Of a stretch of DNA of 18,108 nt, positions 1-8,404 are shown in pieces. The number at the start of each line of letters is the position of its first letter. Positions within the stretch are counted from its first letter, which is position 1. Position numbers and translations under genes: made by a program. Below the pieces are notes generated by a model. That model was not told the origin of the DNA. It was given only the letters and a program-made list of their open reading frames with translations, and made no database searches. Source of the stretch: PLA2 sp036273915 (lineage in GTDB: Bacteria; Planctomycetota; PLA2); NCBI GenBank assembly GCA_036273915.1, contig DASUGR010000213.1, forward strand, positions 1-18,108. The letters run 5' to 3'.

Positions 1-3000
1 CGCGACCTCGCGGACACGCTGAACCTCTCGGGCGGCGACAACACGCTCGGGACGGAGCAGCCGGTGATGTTCAGCGACTACTTCGACGTCGCCTTCAAGT
101 CGACGACGCCGACGCCGGACATCGAGGCGAAGTACCCGTTCACGGAGGATCAGTACCTGAACGCGTTCTTCGTGCCCTACAGGGTGGGCGTCGACCTCAC
201 GCCGCTCAGCTTCCGTCTGATCGTGGAGGCGACCGACACCCGCGGGACGCCGACGGACAGGACCGACGACGTGATCGCGCGCAAGGCGTACATCGTGCGC
301 GTCCAGATCCCGGACATCGCGATCGACACCGGCGTCCTCCCCGCGGGCCAGGCGGGCGTGCTCTACAGCGTGCAGGTCGCGCTCAGCGGCGGTGTGCCGC
401 CGCTCTTCACGGACCTCGAGTGGGTCGACTCGGCGGACGACCTGCAGGCGACGCCCGGGACCCCGCTCACGAAGGACCTCCTCGGGATCGAGCTCAACCC
501 GAAGACGTGGCAGTTCATCGGCGCGCCGCGCGCGGCCGCGCCGGACGCGGACCCGTCGACGATCACGGCGGACGGCCCCTCCGTGGAGCTGACGGTCCGG
601 GCGTGGGCGCAGGTCATGAACCCGACGCAGTCGGGCGTGGCGCTCGTCCCGACGGGGAACACCGGGGAGCGTGACGGCACGCTCGATCCGGATGGCGCGG
701 GCCCCGCGCCGGCGAAGGCGGGGCGCCACCGCACCTACCAGGTGAACTTCGAGCTTCCGACGATCCCCCTGATCACGAACAGCTCGCTGAAGCCCGGCAT
801 CGACGGCCAGGCGTATCCGGGCGACCGGATCGTGGGCACCGGCGGCGTGCCGCTGCTCGCGCCCTATCCGGTCGGCTTCTTCGACGCCTCGCCCGACACG
901 CCCTATCCGAGCGCTTCGGCGCAGCGCGCGTACGAGTGGAGCTCCGAGTACACGCAGGACACGAGCCCGCAGAACACGCCGGGGGCGGTGGTTCCGGGGC
1001 TCCCGTACAACCTGACGATGGTGACGAGCTCGGCCTTGGCGACGAACGGCACCATCACGGGGACGACGTTCGACCGGGGCTTCCACCCGTGCCGCTTCAT
1101 GGGGCACGACTATTACGTCGGCAACATCGCGGCGGCGCCGCCGCACGCGACCGCGTACCAGACGCAGTTCGAAAAGACGCTCGCGCTGTCGGTCTCGCCG
1201 GACGAGGCGGTGTACCTCCGGGGCGTGCAGACCTCGGAGGCGAGCGGCGGCACGCCCGACGGCCTCGCGGATTCCGCGCAGATGAGCGAGCCGCGGATGG
1301 TCCCGATCATGCTCGGGGTCGGCCTCTTCTCGGTCGACACCGGCAAGACGCCGCAACGGAACGCCCAGCTGCCTGCGACCTTCGACATCCTCCCGGTGCT
1401 GATGCCGAACGGCGGCACCGACACGCACAACCGGATGTCGCAGCCGCAGGTCCGCGGCTTCTGGCCGGCGGAGTCGGACCGCGAGGTGCAGTGGTTCTAC
1501 TACCCGAGCCTCGGCACGGACCAGGCGTGGAAGCACCTCCAGCAGGAGTTCACGTGGCTCCAGTGCCCGGACGCCGAGCAGCGACGCGTCTACATGTGGG
1601 CGGAGGGCACGACGGTCACCGCGTGGAACTCCTCGAACTGGAACCAGCGGTTCCAGCAGCTCGACGCGGCGAAGAAGCGCGGCGTGATGATCCTCAACCC
1701 CGCGACGGGCAAGGTCCACGTCCCGGCGCTGCTCGACCCGACCTCGGACGGGGACCACGGCGTCCTCTTCGGGGCCGAGGCCGTCGTCGGCGGCCGCAGC
1801 ACCGCAACGACGGGCACCTACGGCTACATCGAGGGCTGCTTCTATACGAAGGTCTACTACTACAGCCAGACGGACACGCGACACGACCGCATGGCGCACA
1901 TCCACGGCGGCGGGACGTACATCCAGACGTACAACACGACCAACGTGTCGAGCTCCGGGTACTACATGCAGAGCCTCGGCCGGACGGAGACGTCGGTCGC
2001 GATGTCCGCGGACGGCAAGTGGTGCGCGACGGCCCTCGTGGGCATCGCCGCCAAGGGCCCGGACCAGCAGAAGTTCCTCCTCTGGAGGACGGACAACCAG
2101 CCGATCCCGTGGGCGAACAGCCTCGGCTACACGGAGGGCGTGCCGTGGGTGGACGAGTCATGGGCTGTCCACGCGTACAACGACAACCCGCGGGCGGTCA
2201 TCGTGAAGGTCGGCGGCCAGGCGGCGAGCGGCGTCACGATCTCGCAGAACCAGCGCTACCTCCTGCCCGACTCGCTCATGTTCGTCGAGAACGGCATCCT
2301 GTTCCTCAACGAGCCGCAGCTGGGCTACGTCTTCGGCGTGAGCCTCCTCGACGGCCACCTGTCGAGCATCAACCTCAACTCGCGGAGCGGCGTGAACGGC
2401 GCCGGGACCGGCCCGACGGTCGACGCGACCATGGGGCAGTACGTCCCGGACACCGACATGCTCGTGGGCGCCGCGGCGCCCCAGACCGTGGGCACCCAGT
2501 TCGCGTTTGCCGGCAACAAGCCGAAGACGGGCGAGGAGGGTCCGAACCAGGTCGCGTTCGTCGCCGGCACCAACATGTATCGCGCCGCGCTGACGGACCT
2601 CGCCGGCAACTACCCGCGGCAGGGCTACGTATCGGCCGGGAACGCCAACAAGTCGCTGCTCTACATTTCGCTCTCCACGGCGGGCGGGACCGGGCTCGAT
2701 CTCGCGTCCTCGACGCTGCGCGACCTGACCGGCAACAACTCGAACGTCTACGGCGACCTGCTCACCCCGGGCCGGTTCGGCGAGGAGCTGGACCGTCTCG
2801 TGCTCTCCGACGACGGCGCCTACGCGGCGGTCGTGCGCGAGATCTCGGTGAACGGCTACTTCCCGTCGACGCTTTACGGCTACTACGGCGGTTTCGCCTG
2901 CTACTACCCGTACATCCTGACCCCGCAGTCGTCCTACGACTCGTGGTTCTCCACGCAGGACCTTCTCGTCGTCTCCACGAGCGGCGCGGACATGGACTCG

Positions 3001-4275
3001 GGCACCTCCGGCACGCAGCACGTCCTCTTCCTCGGGACCGGCACGCAGACGACCACCGCCAAGGGCGGCATGCCCACGTACGCCGTGCAGGCGGCCCACT
3101 TCAACGCCGAAGGCCGCCGCATCCACGGCCTCCAGTTCGCGCCGGACGGCCAGCGGCTGATCATCAACTACGCGGGCGGCAGCTACTACAACCCGGCCTC
3201 CGGCTACGGCACCACGACGAACTGGCAGCCGTTCAACCCGTGCTACACCTCCTACGGCGTGGGCGACGAGATCAGCGTGAGCCTGGCCTTCCGCAACTCA
3301 AGCGGCGCCGCCACGTCCTTCTCCTCCACGTCGAACCTGAAGAACAACCTGCAGGGCCTGACCGGCGTCAGCTCGGTCGGCCAGACGTCGTTCCCGATCG
3401 GGGAGACGACGTCCCAGCAGTGCTTCTGGGCGACGTTCCGCAGCGAGGACGGGAACTTCCTCTACTACATCTCCGACGAGATCGACTCGAGCTTGAGCTT
3501 CACGAGCGCGAACCGCAACCTGATGGTGGGGTTCAACATCTCGGCGGGGCCGATCGGGCTCGGCACGACGTTCTCGCCGGTCCGCAACCCGTTCACGCCC
3601 TTCACCACGCACCCGAGCACGATCGGCTTCGAGCAGTTCGACTGCAACGCGTGGAACTACGAGAACCGCTTCGCGGCCGCGCCGGGCGGCGTGTTCTTCA
3701 ACGGCCGCGACGCGAGGGGCATCCTGTGCGTCATCGGGAGCGACGCGAGCGCCGGCGCGGGAAGCGCGACCGACCTCGAGGTCTACGTGATGGACACGAA
3801 CCTCGGGACGAACCTCGCGGTCCTGACGTCCTCGGTGACGTCCGGCTCGGGGAACGCGATCAACCACCTGTACCTGTCGGCGGACGGCAACATGCTCGCC
3901 GGCCAGGTATCGAAGTACGGGGCCAGCAGCGCCACGACCCGCATCCAGCTCAACAACAACTCCGACATCTTCGTCGTGACCAACATCCACGACGTGCTCG
4001 CGGGCGCGACGCCCAACGCGATCGTGGTGAGCGCCGGGCAGTCGCACGGCTCCACGGTCGCCTTCGTCGGCGACGTGACGCCGGCCGGCCCGCAGGCGCT
4101 CATCTACAGCGCTGCCCCGTCGGGCACCTCGAACTCGCAGTGGGCCCAGCGCAACCTCAAGGCGGTGCCGCTCGTGGCGGGGGCCATCCCGGCCACGCTC
4201 GACGCCACCAAGTCGACCTACGCGGTCCTGTCGGGAGGCAGGAAGCTGGACGACGACGCAACGAGCGCGGACTAG
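1..4275 (+). CDS. Giant probable surface protein, 5'-truncated by the window
   Basis: The reading frame is open from base 1, so the true start lies upstream. The GTG at 64 has no ribosome site before it and is probably internal. At least 1,424 residues are visible (numbered here from base 1). Around residues 112-205 and 253-360 there are two segments resembling putative-Ig/dystroglycan cadherin-like (He_PIG/CADG) domains: a Gly-x-x-Tyr start, a GGVPPL or GGVPLL turn, and an ending like FIGAP or TITGT. The remainder is rich in Tyr, Ser, Thr, Asn and Gly. It contains scattered WD40/PD40-like strands with an SADG, SDDG or APDG turn near residues 668, 940, 1047 and 1294, suggesting one or more beta-propellers. 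I see no transmembrane segment, sorting signal or enzymatic motif in the visible part. Such composition is typical of exported or cell-surface proteins, but the signal peptide would be outside the window. No specific function can be given. Confidence 0.85.
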   Translation, partial: RDLADTLNLSGGDNTLGTEQPVMFSDYFDVAFKSTTPTPDIEAKYPFTEDQYLNAFFVPYRVGVDLTPLSFRLIVEATDTRGTPTDRTDDVIARKAYIVRVQIPDIAIDTGVLPAGQAGVLYSVQVALSGGVPPLFTDLEWVDSADDLQATPGTPLTKDLLGIELNPKTWQFIGAPRAAAPDADPSTITADGPSVELTVRAWAQVMNPTQSGVALVPTGNTGERDGTLDPDGAGPAPAKAGRHRTYQVNFELPTIPLITNSSLKPGIDGQAYPGDRIVGTGGVPLLAPYPVGFFDASPDTPYPSASAQRAYEWSSEYTQDTSPQNTPGAVVPGLPYNLTMVTSSALATNGTITGTTFDRGFHPCRFMGHDYYVGNIAAAPPHATAYQTQFEKTLALSVSPDEAVYLRGVQTSEASGGTPDGLADSAQMSEPRMVPIMLGVGLFSVDTGKTPQRNAQLPATFDILPVLMPNGGTDTHNRMSQPQVRGFWPAESDREVQWFYYPSLGTDQAWKHLQQEFTWLQCPDAEQRRVYMWAEGTTVTAWNSSNWNQRFQQLDAAKKRGVMILNPATGKVHVPALLDPTSDGDHGVLFGAEAVVGGRSTATTGTYGYIEGCFYTKVYYYSQTDTRHDRMAHIHGGGTYIQTYNTTNVSSSGYYMQSLGRTETSVAMSADGKWCATALVGIAAKGPDQQKFLLWRTDNQPIPWANSLGYTEGVPWVDESWAVHAYNDNPRAVIVKVGGQAASGVTISQNQRYLLPDSLMFVENGILFLNEPQLGYVFGVSLLDGHLSSINLNSRSGVNGAGTGPTVDATMGQYVPDTDMLVGAAAPQTVGTQFAFAGNKPKTGEEGPNQVAFVAGTNMYRAALTDLAGNYPRQGYVSAGNANKSLLYISLSTAGGTGLDLASSTLRDLTGNNSNVYGDLLTPGRFGEELDRLVLSDDGAYAAVVREISVNGYFPSTLYGYYGGFACYYPYILTPQSSYDSWFSTQDLLVVSTSGADMDSGTSGTQHVLFLGTGTQTTTAKGGMPTYAVQAAHFNAEGRRIHGLQFAPDGQRLIINYAGGSYYNPASGYGTTTNWQPFNPCYTSYGVGDEISVSLAFRNSSGAATSFSSTSNLKNNLQGLTGVSSVGQTSFPIGETTSQQCFWATFRSEDGNFLYYISDEIDSSLSFTSANRNLMVGFNISAGPIGLGTTFSPVRNPFTPFTTHPSTIGFEQFDCNAWNYENRFAAAPGGVFFNGRDARGILCVIGSDASAGAGSATDLEVYVMDTNLGTNLAVLTSSVTSGSGNAINHLYLSADGNMLAGQVSKYGASSATTRIQLNNNSDIFVVTNIHDVLAGATPNAIVVSAGQSHGSTVAFVGDVTPAGPQALIYSAAPSGTSNSQWAQRNLKAVPLVAGAIPATLDATKSTYAVLSGGRKLDDDATSAD

Positions 4276-4321
4276 CGACTCCAAAGCGACGGCGCCACCC
4301 GTCGTCGCTCTCTCTCGGATC

Positions 4322-4357
4322 GGGCGCCCCACCGCAACGGGGGGCGCCCACTTTTTT
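4322..4357 (+). terminator. Intrinsic terminator after the giant surface gene
   Basis: A perfect 9-bp stem, GGGCGCCCC (4322-4330) pairing with GGGGCGCCC (4341-4349), has a 10-nt loop and is followed by a run of six T (4352-4357). It lies 47 bases after the stop codon, so it should end the surface-protein transcript. Confidence 0.9.
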
Positions 4358-4358
4358 C

Positions 4359-4403
4359 GGGGGGAGTCGCGGGGGGGGCCGGGGGGGGCCGCGTACGGCG
4401 GGG
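4359..4403 (+). other. G-rich spacer, potential G-quadruplex
   Basis: Runs of 6, 8, 8 and 4 G (4359-4364, 4371-4378, 4381-4388, 4400-4403) lie between the terminator and the next promoter. Runs of eight G can be divided, so four G3 tracts with short loops are available on the plus strand. The middle part, G8-CC-G8, is also a variant of the GGGGGTCCGGGGG element seen elsewhere in the window. Confidence 0.5.
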
Positions 4404-4404
4404 C

Positions 4405-4432
4405 TTGAGGGCCTCCCCCGCCCGCATACAAT
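4405..4432 (+). promoter_or_regulatory. Sigma70-type promoter for the tricorn/POP operon
   Basis: TTGAGG (4405-4410), a 16-bp spacer and TACAAT (4427-4432) form a good housekeeping promoter. Transcription would start near 4439-4440, giving a leader of about 92 nt before the ATG at 4532. It sits just after a terminator, as expected for a new transcription unit. Confidence 0.7.
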
Positions 4433-4441
4433 CGCGGGGTT

Positions 4442-4516
4442 CGGCACGGCCCGGGGACGGGCCGCGCCCCGGCTCTCCCTGTTGTCGCGGCGGTCGCGAC
4501 GCCGGGAAGTGCCGGC
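4442..4516 (+). promoter_or_regulatory. Structured 5' leader with alternative stems
   Basis: CGGCAC (4442-4447) can pair with GTGCCG (4509-4514). It encloses a hairpin CGGCCCG/CGGGCCG (4447-4453 with 4458-4464, GNRA-type loop GGGA) and a hairpin GTCGCG/CGCGAC (4484-4489 with 4495-4500). A competing hairpin GCCGG/CCGGC (4501-4505 with 4512-4516) would destroy the outer stem. The ribosome site GGAGG follows five bases later. This could regulate translation, but GC-rich DNA makes chance stems common and I recognise no known riboswitch class. Confidence 0.3.
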
Positions 4517-4531
4517 GTGTGGAGGCCCCCG

Positions 4532-7500
4532 ATGCACAAGAAGCCCGCTCGCGCGCTCGCGCTCCTGTTCCCGCTCCTGCTCGCGCCGGCCGCCGCGGCG
4601 GCGGACGAGTCGACGCAGGGGCTCCGCTACCCGAGCCTGACGCCCGACGGCAAGTCGATCGCGTTCTGCTACCGCGGGGACGTGTGGATCGCGCCGCGCG
4701 ACGGCAAGGGCCCGGCCCAACGGCTCACGATCCACGAGGAGCAGGACACGCTCTCCAGGGTCAGTCCGGACGGGCAGGAGATCGCGTTCACGTCGAGCCG
4801 CAGCGGGAACTACGAGGTCTACGTCATGCCCGTGACCGGCGGCGAGCCGAAGCAGGCTACCTTCCACTCGGGCGTCGACATCCTCTGCGACTGGTCGCCC
4901 GACGGGAAGCGGCTCCTCATCGCGTCGAACCGCGACCTCGGCGGCCAGGAGCTCGACCTCTACGAGGTCAACCTGGCGGGCGGCACGCCCCGCCGGCTGA
5001 CCGTCGACGGCGCCCGCGAGGCGAGCTACTCGCCCGACGGGACGCGCATCGTCTACGCGCGCGGCTCCAACACGATCTACTGGGACAACTACGCCGGATC
5101 GGCCAACTTCGACCTCTACGTGCTCGACGTGAAGGGAGGGACGCCGCTCCGCCTGACGGACACGCCCGGCAACGAGCGGTGGCCGTTCTTCAGCGCGGAC
5201 GGGCGCCGGATCCGGTTCACGGCGGAGGAGAAGGGGGTCGCGAACTTCTACGAGATGCCGGCCGAGGGGGGCGAACGCAAGCAGCTCACGAAGTACACCG
5301 ACGACGTCCAGCGGCCGGACCTGGCCTGGGACTGGAAGACCGTCGCCTTCGAGCTCGTGGGCCGGCTGTACGTCGCGGACCTCGACGCCCCGGCGGAGAA
5401 GCCGACGCCGCTCCCGCTCAAGGTCCAGAGCGACGTCCGCGACAGCGGCCTCGAGCTGCGGACCATCACGTCGGGCGGCGAGCACGTCCACGTGAGCCCG
5501 GACGGCCGCCAGCTCGCCTTCTCGCTCCACGGCGACATCTGGATCATGCCCGCCAACGGGGGGGAGGGACGCCAGGTCACGTCCGGCCCCGGCAACGACC
5601 AGTGGCCGCGCTTCAGCCCCGACGGCGGGAGGATCGCCTATTTCTCCGACAAGGCGGGCAGGAACGGCAACGACATCTACGTCGTCGACCTGAGGACGGG
5701 CGCGACCGCGCAGGCCACCAACTCCCCGAACGACGACTTCTTCCAGAACTGGTCGCCGGACGGGAAGCGGCTCGTCTTCACCTCGGACCGCACGAACAAC
5801 AAGGAGATCTGGGTCGTCGACATCGAGAGCGGGCAGCAGACGCAGCTGACGAGGGACGAGGCCGCGGATGACGATCCCTCCTTCTCGCCGGACGGCAAGC
5901 TCATCGCCTTCGACTCCGGACGCGGCGGGTCGCAGGCCATCTACGTCATGAACGCCGACGGGAGCGACGTGCGCCGGGTCTCCGGCGGCGGCGGCTTCTT
6001 CCAGGTGCCGTCGTTCTCGCCGGACGGGCGGATGATCGTGTTCGAGTCGATGAACCCGGGCACCGGCACCTCCGGCGGCCTCTACGTGGCCGGGGTCACC
6101 GGCGGCCAGACGATGCAGATCTCGGAGGACGGCTCCGGCGCCTCCTGGGGCCCGCTCGGCGACTACATCTACTTCGCCGCCGAGCGCGGCGGCGAGGCGG
6201 GCGCCTACCGCGTCGCGGCGCCGAAGGGCGTGTTCGCGGGCGAGCGGATCCCGTTCATCGGACGCATCCAGGTCGATCTCAGGAAGGAGCTCGAGAACCT
6301 GTTCGACGAGGCGTGGACGACGCTCCGGAACGGCTTTTACGACCCCAAGATGCACGGCGTCGACTGGGAGGCCATGCGGAAGAAGTACCGCGCCTGGGCG
6401 ATCGACGCGGAGAACAAGGACGAGTTCTTCAACATCATCCGCCAGATGCTCGCGGAGCTCGGCGCGAGCCACTTGGGCATCGGCGGAGGGCCCCGCTCGA
6501 GGGTCACGCCCGCGGTGGCGCCCACCGGCTACCTGGGCGCGGACTTCGCGCCGGATCCGGAGCCGTCCGGGGCCCGCCGCATCGTGCACGTCCTCGCGCA
6601 CGGTCCCGCGGACAGCGCGGGGCTGCGCGTCGGCGACCTCGTCACGAGGATCGGCGACACGGAGCTGAAGCCGGACACCAACCTCGACAAGCTGCTGTCG
6701 GGCACCGTCGGCAAGGCGCTCCCGGTGTCCTACCGGCCGCGCACCGCCGCGGGCCTCGAGGCGGAGAGGGCGGTCCAGATCGTCCCCTTCCCGGCCGGGA
6801 AGGTGAGCGAGCTCCTGTACGACGATTGGGTCGAGACCTGCAAGCGCCGCGTCGAGGAGGCCACGAAGACGAAGGACGGCGAGGTCGGCTACATCCACCT
6901 GGACCAGATGAACGGACCGAACCTCCAGCGCTTCATCCAGACCGTCCAGCAGTGGGCCAGCAACCCCAAGATCAAGGGGATGATCCTCGACGTCCGCAAC
7001 AACGGCGGCGGCAACATCCACCAGCCGCTGATCCAGATCCTCACGGCGCGCCCGCTCGCGCGGGTGACCGTGCGCGGCCGCGACCCCGGCGTGCAGCCCG
7101 ACACCTACTGGGACCGCCCGGTGACGCTCCTCATCAACGAGCGCTCCTTCAGCGACGCGGAGGTGTTCCCCTTCATGTTCCGCGAGGCCCGCTGCGGCAA
7201 GATCGTCGGCGTCCCGACCGCGGGCGGCGTGATCGGCACGAACGACATCACCCTCTCCGACGGGAGCACGTTCCGCGTGCCGCGCACGGAGTTCCGGACC
7301 CTCGACGGGCGAGACCTCGAGGGCATGGGGATCCCGCCCGACTACCTCGTCGTGGAGACGCCCGAGGACCGCATCGAGGGCCGCGATCCGCAGCTCACGA
7401 AGGCGATCGAGGTCGTCATGGCGGAGGTCGCGGAGCGCGAGAAGAGCGCGCCGAAGAAGCCGGAAGCGCAGCCGCAGCCGGCCGCGCCGAGCCCCTCCCC

Positions 7501-8341
7501 CGCGCCCCCTCCCGATCCCACCGCGGGCGCGATGAACCCGCTCGCCGACGCGCGCGCGGGCGAGTGGGTCCGCTACAAGATCACCGGCGACGACGGCACG
7601 GAGACGACGATCAAGGTCACGGTGTCCCGCGTGGAGGGAGGCGAGGTCTTCTTCACCAAGGAGATCGAGCACGGGCCGGCCACGCAGGCCCCGTTCCCCG
7701 AGCGGGCGGCGCAGAAGGCGCTCCTCGACGTGCTGCCGCAGTTCGGCGAGGTCCTCGGCCACTCGGTGACCCGCGCGAGGGTGGGGGACGCCGACGCGGA
7801 GGTCGTCGAGGCGCGCGTGAAGTGGCCCGAGGGCGCCGAGATCACGCTCCGCTTCAGCAACGCGGTCCCCGCGTACGGCCTCGTGCGCGTCGAGGCGGGC
7901 AACCGCGTCATCGTGGAGGCGATCGAGTGGGGCGCGCCCGCGGCTCCGGCGGCGCCGGAGAACCCGCTGTTCGACGCGCAGACGGGCGAGTGGGTGAAGG
8001 TGCGGCTGACGATGCGCGGCCAGAGCGTCGAGATGACGCGGCGCGTGGTCTCGGTGTCGGACGACGAGGTGGCGATCCTCCTGAACATCAACGGACAGGA
8101 GCAGGAGGAGCGGCGGCCCCGCACGCGCCTGCTCGCCCCGGTCGACGGGTCGCCCGCGACCTACGGCCACGAGCCGCTCACCGTCAACGGGCATGAGCTC
8201 GACTGCGTCGTGATGACCTTCACCCGCGCGGGGGCGGAGGAGAAGGCCTGGTTCTGCAACGAGGTGCCCGTGACCGGGGTCGTCCGCCACGAGCGCGCGG
8301 GGAGCGTCATCCTCGAGCTGCTCGACTGGGGCAAGGACTAA
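4532..8341 (+). CDS. Exported tricorn-type protease with duplicated C-terminal module
   Basis: A 1,269-residue protein. The ATG at 4532 is chosen because GGAGG (4521-4525) lies six bases upstream and the product then begins with a signal peptide (MHKK, a hydrophobic core, cleavage about A24). Residues ~28-570 hold about twelve PD40 strands (SPDGK/R turns), arranged as two propellers. From ~575 comes the C1 helical domain, then a PDZ domain (~666-760) and the S41-type core. The tricorn catalytic residues are recognisable: Ser646-His647 in GASHLG, nucleophile Ser874 with Asp875 in RSFSDAE, and Glu930 in LEGMGIPPD. NNGGGN near 835 also fits the fold. Archaeal tricorn cuts proteasome-derived peptides in the cytosol; this copy is exported, so periplasmic peptide or protein degradation is inferred. 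A Pro-rich linker (~975-1000) leads to two copies of a ~130-140-residue module not found in Thermoplasma tricorn. It is probably co-transcribed with the downstream oligopeptidase. Confidence 0.93.
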   Translation: MHKKPARALALLFPLLLAPAAAAADESTQGLRYPSLTPDGKSIAFCYRGDVWIAPRDGKGPAQRLTIHEEQDTLSRVSPDGQEIAFTSSRSGNYEVYVMPVTGGEPKQATFHSGVDILCDWSPDGKRLLIASNRDLGGQELDLYEVNLAGGTPRRLTVDGAREASYSPDGTRIVYARGSNTIYWDNYAGSANFDLYVLDVKGGTPLRLTDTPGNERWPFFSADGRRIRFTAEEKGVANFYEMPAEGGERKQLTKYTDDVQRPDLAWDWKTVAFELVGRLYVADLDAPAEKPTPLPLKVQSDVRDSGLELRTITSGGEHVHVSPDGRQLAFSLHGDIWIMPANGGEGRQVTSGPGNDQWPRFSPDGGRIAYFSDKAGRNGNDIYVVDLRTGATAQATNSPNDDFFQNWSPDGKRLVFTSDRTNNKEIWVVDIESGQQTQLTRDEAADDDPSFSPDGKLIAFDSGRGGSQAIYVMNADGSDVRRVSGGGGFFQVPSFSPDGRMIVFESMNPGTGTSGGLYVAGVTGGQTMQISEDGSGASWGPLGDYIYFAAERGGEAGAYRVAAPKGVFAGERIPFIGRIQVDLRKELENLFDEAWTTLRNGFYDPKMHGVDWEAMRKKYRAWAIDAENKDEFFNIIRQMLAELGASHLGIGGGPRSRVTPAVAPTGYLGADFAPDPEPSGARRIVHVLAHGPADSAGLRVGDLVTRIGDTELKPDTNLDKLLSGTVGKALPVSYRPRTAAGLEAERAVQIVPFPAGKVSELLYDDWVETCKRRVEEATKTKDGEVGYIHLDQMNGPNLQRFIQTVQQWASNPKIKGMILDVRNNGGGNIHQPLIQILTARPLARVTVRGRDPGVQPDTYWDRPVTLLINERSFSDAEVFPFMFREARCGKIVGVPTAGGVIGTNDITLSDGSTFRVPRTEFRTLDGRDLEGMGIPPDYLVVETPEDRIEGRDPQLTKAIEVVMAEVAEREKSAPKKPEAQPQPAAPSPSPAPPPDPTAGAMNPLADARAGEWVRYKITGDDGTETTIKVTVSRVEGGEVFFTKEIEHGPATQAPFPERAAQKALLDVLPQFGEVLGHSVTRARVGDADAEVVEARVKWPEGAEITLRFSNAVPAYGLVRVEAGNRVIVEAIEWGAPAAPAAPENPLFDAQTGEWVKVRLTMRGQSVEMTRRVVSVSDDEVAILLNINGQEQEERRPRTRLLAPVDGSPATYGHEPLTVNGHELDCVVMTFTRAGAEEKAWFCNEVPVTGVVRHERAGSVILELLDWGKD
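7535..8338 (+). repeat. Tandem protein module at the tricorn C-terminus
   Basis: Residues 1002-1143 and 1144-1269 of the protease are two diverged copies of one module. Each opens with NPL-x-DA-x-x-GEWV (NPLADARAGEWV and NPLFDAQTGEWV) and closes with a matching strand ending in EWG or DWG (residues near IVEAIEWG and ILELLDWG). The period is 142 residues. I do not recognise the domain. Confidence 0.75.
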
Positions 8342-8404
8342 GGAGCCGTGCGAGGACAGATGCGTCAAACACGCACGACGACCAAGAGAGGGGGCTCCGG
8401 GGGC

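Noticed and set aside
64..66. GTG as the start of the giant surface protein
   Set aside because: The frame is open to base 1, there is no ribosome site before it, and no signal peptide follows it.
4517..4519. GTG as the start of the tricorn gene
   Set aside because: It overlaps the ribosome site GGAGG that serves the ATG at 4532 and would only add residues before the signal peptide.
936..4640. A second long plus-strand frame overlapping the giant surface gene
   Set aside because: It is a shadow frame rich in Arg, Pro and Gly with no recognisable domain, and it runs through the terminator and next promoter.
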